Assembly: GCF_016755875.1 (NCBI RefSeq)
Contig: NZ_BNED01000005.1
Span: forward strand, 4,912,001 to 4,976,000
DNA from: Streptomyces spororaveus
GTDB taxonomy: Bacteria > Actinomycetota > Actinomycetes > Streptomycetales > Streptomycetaceae
DNA length: 64,000 bases
Direction: 5' to 3'
The notes below the pieces were generated by a model, which saw only the letters and a program-made list of their open reading frames with translations, ran no database searches and was not told the origin of the DNA. Shown here piece by piece: positions 8,676 to 15,565 of the stretch; position 1 is the first letter of the stretch, and the number at the start of each line of letters is the position of its first letter. The position numbers were made by a program, and so were the translations under genes.

Positions 8676-9140
8676 CGGGCGGTGGTCAGAGAGGCGTATG
8701 GGGGCTTCCCGTCAGTCCCATCGTCCCTCCGTGTCGGGCCGGCCCCTCAAGGGCGCTCCTCCTTCGTCGTCGCGTCGCTACGCGATGGCCTGACGGCCAC
8801 CCTTGACCGACCGACCCGCCCCGGAGAAACGAAAGACTGCCGGGAAGCCCCCAAAGGAACGGGCCGGGCCCTCAAGGATCAGGACGGGGCGGTCGGAGAT
8901 GCCCTGCCCGGTCCCGGGCGGGCACATTCCCGAGACGGGGCCCATGACAGCCGCCGCCCGCGTCGGGGGAAGCGCCCCACATCGCTACGCGCTCCCCACG
9001 TCTCAGCGTCCGACGACCGTCCTGGGATGGACATAGGCCGCCCACGACCTCGACCCGGCACTCGACCTGCGACCGACGACCGTCCGGGGCCGGTCATAAG
9101 CCGCTCACCATCCACGCGCTTCTCGCTGACGGCGGCCGAC
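8676..9140. repeat. Left arm of large inverted repeat
   Basis: This stretch is the reverse complement, at roughly 80-90% by eye, of about 9400-9929. The outer ends match from CGGGCGGTGGTCAG. Shared blocks include GTCGCGTCGCTACGCGATGG, CCCCTCAAGGGCGCTCC and GACCTGCGACCGACGACCGT. Near its inner end it holds two tandem copies of a unit of about 62 bp. No convincing gene lies inside; the ORFs found there have no ribosome sites and arginine/proline-rich products. Confidence 0.8.
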
Positions 9141-9399
9141 GGTCGGCGCGCGCCCAGGTGCGTTGAGGGTCCTCTTTGACTGCGTCTGGCCGTCGTCCGG
9201 GGCGAAAAGGGCGTGGGACTGCGGCTATTTCGTCGTGGATGCAGGTCAGCGCACATGGGTGGCCCAGAAGGCCGCTAATTTGCCCCAATTGCCCCTGTTT
9301 GGGGGTTGGTTTGTGGTGTCGTGGTCTCGCTGACCCGGTTCCACGACGGAATACCGGAGCTGTCAGCCGTGAGTCCCTCTCGACGGCTCTCATCAGCCC

Positions 9400-9929
9400 C
9401 TAACTGCCCGCCGGACGCAGTCTGGGAGAAGCAAATGGGTGGTGGGCGGCTTGCGTCCAGGCCCGGCCGGTCGTCGGACGCAGGTCGTGCGTCGGATCGA
9501 GGTCGTGGGCGGCTTGTGGCGGGCCCCGGACGGTCGTCGGTCGCAGGTCGAGTGCCGGATCGAGGCTGTGGGCGGCCTATGTCCGGCCCACGACGGGCTG
9601 GAGACGCTGAGAGATGGGGAGCGCGTAGCGATGTGGGGCGCTTCCCCCGACCCGGCAGGCTGCTGTCATGGGCCCCGCCTGTCGGGTGTGCCCGCCCCCG
9701 TCCGGGCAGGGGGTCTCTGGCCGCCCCGTCCTGATCCTTGAGTGCCCGGCTCGTTCTTTTGGGGGCTTCTCGGCAGTCTTCGGATTTCCGGGGCGGGTCG
9801 GTCGGTCAAGGGTGGCCGAAGGCCATCGCGTAGCGACGCGACGAAGGAGCGCCCTTGAGGGGCCGGCCCGACACGGAGAGACGATGAGACTGACGGGAAA
9901 CCCCCATACGCGTCACTGACCACCGCCCG
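9400..9929. repeat. Right arm of large inverted repeat
   Basis: Reverse complement of the left arm, slightly longer because it carries a third copy of the inner unit of about 62 bp (around 9440-9590). Between the arms, about 9141-9399, is a unique spacer of about 260 bp that is less GC-rich and has no recognisable gene. Transcribed, the two arms would form one very long hairpin. No transposase, tRNA or target duplication is visible at the ends. Confidence 0.78.
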
Positions 9930-9932
9930 GGC

Positions 9933-10052
9933 GGCTCCCGCCTGCCGGAGCTGCCGCCCGGTCTGCCGGTTCGGGGCGCTTGGCTTTCGTCGTCCGGGGC
10001 GGGTGCCGCGCTGTCCGGGCCTGGCTCCCGCGTGCCGGGGCTGCCGCCCGGC
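9933..10052. repeat. Pair of direct repeats, 90 bp apart
   Basis: A GC-rich unit of about 30 bases starting GGCTCCCGC and containing GCTGCCGCCCGG occurs at 9933-9962 and again at 10023-10052 with few changes. It sits just outside the right arm of the inverted repeat, in the leader of the DUF4287 gene. Confidence 0.55.
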
Positions 10053-10169
10053 TTCCGTGGGCTCGGTCTTGGCCGCGAAGAAATACGCCGTCTCACCGAT
10101 GAGTTGCCCGCGCGGCGGGAGTCATCATTACGACACGCACCGCACGCCGCCATTCTGAGGAGATCCGTC

Positions 10170-10376
10170 ATGGCCGAGACGGCCAAGGGCCCCGCCAGCT
10201 ATTTCCCCTCGATCGAGAAGAAGTACGGACGTCCGATCGGGGAGTGGCAGGACCTCATCCGGTCCTCGCCGCTGACCAAGCACATGGAGCTCGTGTCCTG
10301 GCTCAAGACCGAGCACGGGCTCGGGCACGGTCACGCCAACGCGCTCGTGGCGCACACCCTCGCCGAGGGGAAGTAG
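10170..10376 (+). CDS. DUF4287 domain protein
   Basis: A 68-residue acidic-basic helical protein (SYFPSIEKKYGRPIGEWQ, then TKHMELVSWLKTEHGLGHGH) matching the short DUF4287 family, whose function is unknown. ATG 10170 is chosen over the upstream frame because GAGGAGAT precedes it. It stands alone; the GC hairpin right behind it separates it from the convergent thiolase gene. Confidence 0.85.
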   Translation: MAETAKGPASYFPSIEKKYGRPIGEWQDLIRSSPLTKHMELVSWLKTEHGLGHGHANALVAHTLAEGK

Positions 10377-10378
10377 GC

Positions 10379-10396
10379 CGCCCCCGGGCGGGGGCG
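10379..10396. terminator. Bidirectional hairpin between convergent genes
   Basis: CGCCCCC-GGGC-GGGGGCG forms a 7-bp all-GC stem with a 4-base loop, two bases after one stop codon and one base before the stop of the opposing gene. There is no U-tract, as is usual in Streptomyces. Confidence 0.6.
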
Positions 10397-10397
10397 C

Positions 10398-11615
10398 TCA
10401 CCCCCGCCCCAGCAGGACCGTTCCCGACGAGCAGAACCAGCCGCCCGTGCCCGAGGCCAGGGCCACCTCCGGGAGGCGGCCGCCGGGTTTGGTGACCTGG
10501 CCGGCCCCCGCCTCGCCGCGGAGCTGGCGGACCGCCTCGACCAGGAGGAACAGGCCGCGCATGCCCGGGTGGCAGGCTGAGAGGCCGCCGCCGTCGGTGT
10601 TGACGGGGAGTTCCCCGTCGCGCAGCAGGCGCCCCTTCTCCACGAACGCCCCGCCCTCGCCCTTCGCGCAGAAGCCGAGGTCCTCCAGGGTCACCAGGGT
10701 CATGTAGGTGAAGGCGTCGTAGATCTCCGCGAGGTCCACGTCCGCCGGGGTGAGGCCGGCCCGCTCGAAGGCGATGCGGCCCGAGACGGCCGCCGGGGAC
10801 ACCGTGAAGTCCTCCCACTCCGACATGGTGGTGTGGGAGACGGAGGTGCCCGCCCCCAGGATCCAGACGGGGGCCTTCGCGGTGTCGGGTACGTAGTCCT
10901 CCGCGGCCAGGAGTACCGCGCAGCCGCCGTCCGAGCGGATGCAGCAGTGCAGCTTCGTGAACGGGTCCGCGATCATGTCGGAGGAGAGGACCTCGTCCAC
11001 CGTGAGCGGGTCGCGGAACATCGCGTCCGGGTTCGTGGCCGCGTTCGCCCGGGCCTGTACGGCGACGGAGGCGAGCTGCTCCAGCGTCGTCCCGTACTCG
11101 TGCATGTGGCGGCGGGCGGCCATGGCGTACTTGGAGATCAGCGTGTGGCCGTACGGGACCTCGAACTGCAGCGGTCCCCGCGCTCCGAAGGAGAGGTTGG
11201 ACGTGCGGCGCCGCGCCTTGATGTCCGCGCGGGCCGTGGAGCCGTAGACCAGGAGCACGGCGTTGGCGTGCCCGGCGGCGATCGCGTCCGCCGCGTGGGC
11301 GGCCATGACCTCCCAGGTTGAGCCGCCGACCGAGGTGGAGTCGACCCAGGTGGGGCGCAGGCCCAGGTACTCGGCCACCTCGACCGGTGCGAGCGTGCCG
11401 AGGCCGGCCGAGGCGAAGCCGTCGATGACGGAGCGGTCGAGGCCGGAGTCGGCCAGGGCCCGCCGGGCGGCCTGCGCGTGCAGGGCGTAGGGGGTGGGGC
11501 CGTCGACCCGTCCGCAGTCCGAGAGGGCGACGCCGACCACGGCGACCCTCCGGCGGGCGCGGGGTGCGGGTCCGGACGTGAGTCCAGGTGTGGGTCCAGA
11601 TGTGGGTCCAGGCAT
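10398..11615 (-). CDS. Thiolase-like lipid-transfer protein lacking the nucleophilic cysteine
   Basis: A 405-residue thiolase-superfamily protein of the SCP-2/Ltp type. Where thiolases have the nucleophilic Cys it has VGGSTWE (Ser99-Thr100). The usual HDxF motif reads EIYDAF with Tyr299 in place of His, while GGLSACHPG keeps a His (349). Classical Claisen thiolysis is therefore unlikely; a retro-aldol role with a DUF35 partner is plausible. ATG 11615 has a poor ribosome site and is followed by a repetitive PGPTSGPTPG tail; the folded domain begins near residue 20. Operator D lies only 15 bp before the start. It diverges from the acyl-CoA dehydrogenase. Confidence 0.9.
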   Translation of the reverse strand: MPGPTSGPTPGLTSGPAPRARRRVAVVGVALSDCGRVDGPTPYALHAQAARRALADSGLDRSVIDGFASAGLGTLAPVEVAEYLGLRPTWVDSTSVGGSTWEVMAAHAADAIAAGHANAVLLVYGSTARADIKARRRTSNLSFGARGPLQFEVPYGHTLISKYAMAARRHMHEYGTTLEQLASVAVQARANAATNPDAMFRDPLTVDEVLSSDMIADPFTKLHCCIRSDGGCAVLLAAEDYVPDTAKAPVWILGAGTSVSHTTMSEWEDFTVSPAAVSGRIAFERAGLTPADVDLAEIYDAFTYMTLVTLEDLGFCAKGEGGAFVEKGRLLRDGELPVNTDGGGLSACHPGMRGLFLLVEAVRQLRGEAGAGQVTKPGGRLPEVALASGTGGWFCSSGTVLLGRG

Positions 11616-11630
11616 GAGGGGACGGTATAT

Positions 11631-11645
11631 CTGACGAAGTGTCAG
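11631..11645. promoter_or_regulatory. TetR-type operator, site D
   Basis: CTGACGAAGTGTCAG has 5-bp arms around GAAGT, 15 bp before the thiolase-like gene. Together with site E it flanks the divergent promoter region. Confidence 0.75.
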
Positions 11646-11711
11646 ACGCTAGACCCCGCCGCGCAACCCGCCCCCGCCGCCCCCTGTGCTTCTGTCCCCG
11701 CCGGGCCTAAC

Positions 11712-11726
11712 ATGACGGCCCGTCAG
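11712..11726. promoter_or_regulatory. TetR-type operator, site E
   Basis: ATGACGGCCCGTCAG keeps the TGACG/CGTCA core of the consensus with only the first base changed. It ends about 20 bp before the acyl-CoA dehydrogenase start and just upstream of its GGAGGAG ribosome site. Confidence 0.75.
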
Positions 11727-11746
11727 ATACGGGGAGGAGCCCGACG

Positions 11747-13045
11747 ATGGATGCCGCCTTCACCGCGGAGCAGGACGAGATACGCCGTACCCTGCGCGAG
11801 ATCCTGGGCAAACGCTGCGGCCCCGACGAGGTCAAGGCCGCAGTCCGCACCGCTGCCGGACACGACCGCGAGCTGTGGCAGCAGCTCTCCCGGCAGCTCG
11901 GGCTGCCGGGCATCGCCGTCGCCGAGGAGTACGGCGGCGTCGGCTGCGCCCCCGCCGACCTGGCGCTGGCCTGCGAGGAGACCGGGCGGGTGCTGCTGCC
12001 CTCGCCGCTGCTGGCCACCGCCGCGCTGTGCGTGCCGCTGGTCACCGCCCTCGGTACCGCCGCCCAGCGCTCCGCGCTGCTCCCGCCGCTGGCGACGGGC
12101 GGGCTGACCGCCGCCCTCGCCGTCAGCGGCCCGGCGCTGGCCACCGCCCTTGCGCTGACCGGCGAGGACGCCTCCGGGCAGTGGTCCGGTGGTGGCCGCG
12201 CGGGCGGGGTCCAGGCCCGGGCCGTCGCGGCCGACGCCGCCGGGGGCGGCTGGCGGCTGTACGGGGAGGCCGCCCAGGTGCTCGACGGGCACAGCGCCGG
12301 CCTGCTGCTGGTCGCGGCCCACACCGGCGGCTTCGCGCGCAGCCGTACGCTGCTGTTCCTCGTACGGGAGGACGCGCCGGGGCTCGTACGGTCCCGGCAG
12401 GCCGTCCTGGACGAGACCCGCCCGCAGGCCAGGATCGAACTGCGGGACGTCCCGGCAGAGTTGCTCGGCGGCGAAGGGGCCGATGTGCTCGGCGCGCTCG
12501 CCGCCACCGGGCGCACCGCCTCCGCCGTACTGGCCGCCGAGGCGGTCGGCGCGGCCGGTCAGGCGCTGGCCCGCACGGTGGAGTACGTACGCGGGCGCGA
12601 GCAGTTCGGCCGGGCGATCGGCTCCTTCCAGGCGGTCAAGCACCGCCTCGCCGACCTGTACGTGCAGGTGCAGGCGGCCCGCTCGGCGGCCTACTACGCG
12701 GCCTGGGACCCGGACCAGGGCGGCCTCGCCCTCGCGCAGTGCCTGGAGGCCCTGCGGATGACCGCGGGGGAGGCGATCCAGCTGCACGGCGGCATCGGCT
12801 TCACCTGGGAGCACGACGCGCACCTCTACTTCAAGCGGGCGGCGGCCGACGAGCTGCTGTTCGGCCCGGTCCACCGGCTCCGGGCGCACGCCGCCAACCG
12901 CGCGGGCCTGTTCGCGGACCCGGCGGCGGCCATGGGGCCCCTTCCGGCGCCGGCCGCGCGGGAGGCCTCCGCGCCGCCCGCGTCGCCGTCCACGTCTGCG
13001 CCCCCGCCCGCGTCCCCGCCCGCACAAGAGAAGGTGGCCGTCTGA
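11747..13045 (+). CDS. Acyl-CoA dehydrogenase
   Basis: A 432-residue flavoenzyme of the acyl-CoA dehydrogenase fold. The N-terminal helical domain (FTAEQDEIRRTLREIL) is followed by GLPGIAVAEEYGG and the C-terminal helical domain with RGREQFGRAIGSFQAVKHRLAD and LHGGIGFTWEHDAHLYFKRA. It should oxidise an acyl-CoA to the 2-enoyl-CoA, passing electrons to ETF. Residues after about 395 form a Pro/Ala/Ser tail not typical of the family. Site E and a GGAGGAG ribosome site fix the start. The stop overlaps the next gene's start (TGATG), so it is coupled to the F420-type reductase. In many catabolic clusters such enzymes work as heteromers, but only one subunit is seen here. Confidence 0.92.
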   Translation: MDAAFTAEQDEIRRTLREILGKRCGPDEVKAAVRTAAGHDRELWQQLSRQLGLPGIAVAEEYGGVGCAPADLALACEETGRVLLPSPLLATAALCVPLVTALGTAAQRSALLPPLATGGLTAALAVSGPALATALALTGEDASGQWSGGGRAGGVQARAVAADAAGGGWRLYGEAAQVLDGHSAGLLLVAAHTGGFARSRTLLFLVREDAPGLVRSRQAVLDETRPQARIELRDVPAELLGGEGADVLGALAATGRTASAVLAAEAVGAAGQALARTVEYVRGREQFGRAIGSFQAVKHRLADLYVQVQAARSAAYYAAWDPDQGGLALAQCLEALRMTAGEAIQLHGGIGFTWEHDAHLYFKRAAADELLFGPVHRLRAHAANRAGLFADPAAAMGPLPAPAAREASAPPASPSTSAPPPASPPAQEKVAV

Positions 13046-13527
13046 TGGCTCGCGTGGCTCCCGGCGTCAAGCTGATGCAGAAGGTCTCCTCGACCATGCT
13101 GTTCGCCAAGATCGCACCGCACTTCATCCCCGCCATGGACAAGGCCGTGCACAGGCTGACCCGCGGCAAGGTCATCCTCAGTGCCCAGATGCTGCCGGGC
13201 GTGATCCTCACGGCCAAGGGCGCCAGGACCGGTGAGCCGCGCACGACCCCGCTCGCCTGCATGCCGGAGGACGGCGCGACGACGTGGATCCTGATCGGCT
13301 CCAACTTCGGCCGGCCCGGGCACCCGGCATGGACCGGGAACCTGCTCAAGCACCCGGACGCGGACGTGAGTTGGCAAGGCCGGGACATCCCCGTCCGGGC
13401 CCGGCTGCTGGCGGGTGAGGAACGCGCGGAGGCGTGGCAGGCGGTGCTGAGGTTCTGGCCGCCGTATGCGGCGTACCAGGCGCGCATCGAGCGCGAGATC
13501 CGGTTGTTCCGCCTGGAGCGTCGCTGA
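13045..13527 (+). CDS. Deazaflavin (F420)-dependent nitroreductase-family protein
   Basis: A 160-residue split-barrel protein with the Ddn-like pattern: GVILTAKGARTGEPRTTPLACMP (about 51-73), WILIGSNFGRPGHPAWTGNLLKHPDA (about 83-108) and a C-terminal WPPYAAYQAR. Relatives bind F420 and reduce quinones or activated double bonds. ATG 13045 overlaps the acyl-CoA dehydrogenase stop, so it is the second gene of that operon and part of the regulon. The physiological substrate is unknown. Confidence 0.88.
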   Translation: MARVAPGVKLMQKVSSTMLFAKIAPHFIPAMDKAVHRLTRGKVILSAQMLPGVILTAKGARTGEPRTTPLACMPEDGATTWILIGSNFGRPGHPAWTGNLLKHPDADVSWQGRDIPVRARLLAGEERAEAWQAVLRFWPPYAAYQARIEREIRLFRLERR

Positions 13528-13589
13528 TCGCAGGCGGAGGCGATCGGGCGTGGTCGGCGGGCCCCTGGAGGGCGTCCGGGGGTCCGCCG

Positions 13590-14237
13590 CTACTTCGTGG
13601 GCTTCTTGCCCGTGATGCCGAGGTGGACGAGCAGTGCCAGGTTCGGCTTGAGCTCGGCCTGCTTGACGCCCCAGGTCTGGAAGCCCTTCTGGTGCGAGGC
13701 GACCGCGGCCAGCATCGCGACCAGTGAACCGGCCATCGCCGCGGGGCTGATGTCCTTGTCGACCTTGCCCTTGGCCTGGAGCTCCTTCATCGATTCCGTG
13801 AGGGAGTTGGTGACCGAGTTCAGGATCTTCATGCGGATCTTGTAGAAGCGCTTGTCGCCCTCGGCCGCGCCGAGGTCGACGACCCGCAGGATCGCGTCGT
13901 TGCGGCGCCAGAATTCCAGGAAGCCCTCGACGAGTTCCTCGGCGGCGGCCCACCCTGACTTGCCGACCCAGGTCCGACCCTCGACGAGCGACGTCAACTG
14001 CGCGCCCTCGGTCGCCATTTGTTCGGCGATCTCCAGGACGGCGCCCTCGACGTCCGGGAAGTACTGGTAGAAGGTCGCGGGGGAGGTACCGGCCTTGCGG
14101 GCGACGTCGATCACTTTGACGTCGCGGTACGGCGAGGAGCTGAGCATCTCGCTGAGGCAGTCGAGCAGCTTCTGCCGCGTCGCCTGGCCGCGCCGGCCGG
14201 CGACACGCCCGTCGACGGTGCGTACTTGTCCTGTCAT
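13590..14237 (-). CDS. TetR-family regulator, likely master repressor of the CTGACG regulon
   Basis: A 215-residue TetR protein. The N-terminal helix-turn-helix covers about residues 20-65 (ATRQKLLDCLSEML, then DVARKAGTSPATFYQYFPD as the recognition helix region), and the rest is a variable helical ligand domain. It is the only TetR gene in the window and lies between the acyl-CoA dehydrogenase operon and the AfsK region. The nine 15-bp palindromes fit a TetR dimer footprint, so it is the prime candidate for binding them, with an acyl-CoA or acid as the likely inducer (inference). A degenerate copy, CTGTCATGCCGTCAG at 14231-14245, overlaps its own start codon. Confidence 0.9.
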   Translation of the reverse strand: MTGQVRTVDGRVAGRRGQATRQKLLDCLSEMLSSSPYRDVKVIDVARKAGTSPATFYQYFPDVEGAVLEIAEQMATEGAQLTSLVEGRTWVGKSGWAAAEELVEGFLEFWRRNDAILRVVDLGAAEGDKRFYKIRMKILNSVTNSLTESMKELQAKGKVDKDISPAAMAGSLVAMLAAVASHQKGFQTWGVKQAELKPNLALLVHLGITGKKPTK

Positions 14238-14245
14238 GCCGTCAG
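14231..14245. promoter_or_regulatory. Degenerate TetR-type site at regulator start
   Basis: CTGTCATGCCGTCAG keeps the right half CGTCAG and four of five bases of the left arm of the consensus, and it spans the TetR start codon. It may be a weak autoregulatory site, or chance. Confidence 0.35.
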
Positions 14246-14544
14246 CTTACCGAGGGGTGATCGGCGCGCTATTCGGCCGCCTGCAAATGGGGTTACGGGG
14301 TCGCTGGCCTGGGCGGAAGACGGTCGCGGGCCGCGGCGCAGGCGCATTTCGGCCGGGAAACGGGTCCCGCGCGCCCCCGGCCGGGCCGCGCGGCGCGCCG
14401 GCCGCCGGCCCGGGCGTGTCGCCCGGTTCCACGGGATTTCCCCCGAATAGTCTTATCAACAGGCTGTGGACAAGTTTTCGGGCGGATCATGGCTGAGAGG
14501 GTTGGGAGGGTACACACCCCCGCACAACGGAAGGAAACGGGCCC
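14238..14544. other. Divergent intergenic region, tetR to VOC gene
   Basis: 307 bp without a gene. It holds the probable tetR promoter at the left and that of the VOC gene at the right. TTATCAACA and TGTGGACAA (14455-14473) look like DnaA boxes, but only one is a perfect match and they are isolated. GGAAGGAAAC before 14545 is the VOC ribosome site. No inverted repeat larger than chance was seen. Confidence 0.5.
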
Positions 14545-15339
14545 ATGGCCGCATTCGCGGAAGGCGCACCCTGCTGGGTGGACGCCTCGCTTCCGGACGT
14601 CGAGGCGGGCAAGCGCTTCTACGGTGAGCTCTTCGGGTGGACCTTCGCCGAAGGCGCGGGCGCCGAGTACGGCCACTACACCCAGGCCTACAGCCGCGGC
14701 CGCAACGTCGCCGCCCTCGCTCCCAAGCCCGACGGCCGCATGCCCACCGTCTGGGGGATCTACCTCTACACCACCGACGCCTACGCCTGCGCGCAGCGCA
14801 TCCGCGCCGCCGGCGGCCAGATGGTGATGGACCCGATGCCGGTCGGCCCGTACGGCACCGCGGCGATGGCCGCCGACCCCGGCGGCGCCGTCTTCGGCCT
14901 GTGGCAGCCCGGCACCCACCACGGCTTCGACGCCCAGCAGGAGCCGTACACGTACTGCTGGAGCGAGGTCTACACCCGGGCCCGCGACGCCGTCGACGTC
15001 TTCTACGCCAAGGTCTTCGGCTACGTCCCGCAGGACCAGGACGACGCCGGCGTCGAGTACCGCATCTGGTCCCCGCCCGGAACCGCGCCCGGCACGGACA
15101 CCGCCGTCCTCGGCCGCAGCCTGATCACCGAAGCCTTCCCCGAAGCCATGCCCGCGCACTTCCTCGCCTACTTCGCCGTACCGGACTGCGACCAGTCGGT
15201 CGCCATGGTGCAGCGGCTCGGCGGCCGGGTCACCGCCGACCCCTTCGACACCCCCTACGGGAGGATCGCGGTCGTCGCCGACAACCAGGGGGCGGTCTTC
15301 GGGCTGCTCTCGGAACCCCGGACCAAGCCGGCCGCGTAA
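14545..15339 (+). CDS. Two-domain VOC family protein
   Basis: A 264-residue protein with two VOC modules (about 8-125 and 133-258). The first holds WVDASLPDVEAGKRFYGELFGWTF and MAADPGGAVFGLWQPG; the second YCWSEVYTRARDAVDVFYAKVFGY and VVADNQGAVFGLLSE. Related in layout to 831-1616. ATG 14545 follows GGAAGGAAAC. These proteins are cytosolic and largely uncharacterised. No CTGACG palindrome lies upstream, so it is probably not in the regulon. It is followed by afsK on the same strand after 226 bp. Confidence 0.88.
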   Translation: MAAFAEGAPCWVDASLPDVEAGKRFYGELFGWTFAEGAGAEYGHYTQAYSRGRNVAALAPKPDGRMPTVWGIYLYTTDAYACAQRIRAAGGQMVMDPMPVGPYGTAAMAADPGGAVFGLWQPGTHHGFDAQQEPYTYCWSEVYTRARDAVDVFYAKVFGYVPQDQDDAGVEYRIWSPPGTAPGTDTAVLGRSLITEAFPEAMPAHFLAYFAVPDCDQSVAMVQRLGGRVTADPFDTPYGRIAVVADNQGAVFGLLSEPRTKPAA

Positions 15340-15565
15340 CCCCGCCCACCAGGCCGGGAAGCCCGCGCCGCCGCCCTCCCGGGAAGATCGCCGAGCAGAT
15401 CACACCGCCCTGCTCGACGTGCCGGGGCCGGACCGGGTCCGGGCCTGACAGAATCGGGGTTGCTCGACCCGGGCGGCGCCCGGAGTGAGACGCTGCACGG
15501 GGCAGGGCCCCGTGCCGGTGGAAGCGGGCCCGCTGAGTGGCCCGTACGGGGAGGTGTGGAGGCGA

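Noticed and set aside
9094..10186. Several 75-140 codon ORFs on both strands inside the inverted repeat
   Set aside because: No ribosome sites, Arg/Pro-rich products, and the two arms encode mirrored versions of the same shadow peptides. The gene-free reading is simpler.
14455..14473. Two adjacent DnaA-box-like 9-mers as a replication origin
   Set aside because: Only TGTGGACAA is a perfect box, there is no array, and the flanking genes are not dnaA/dnaN.
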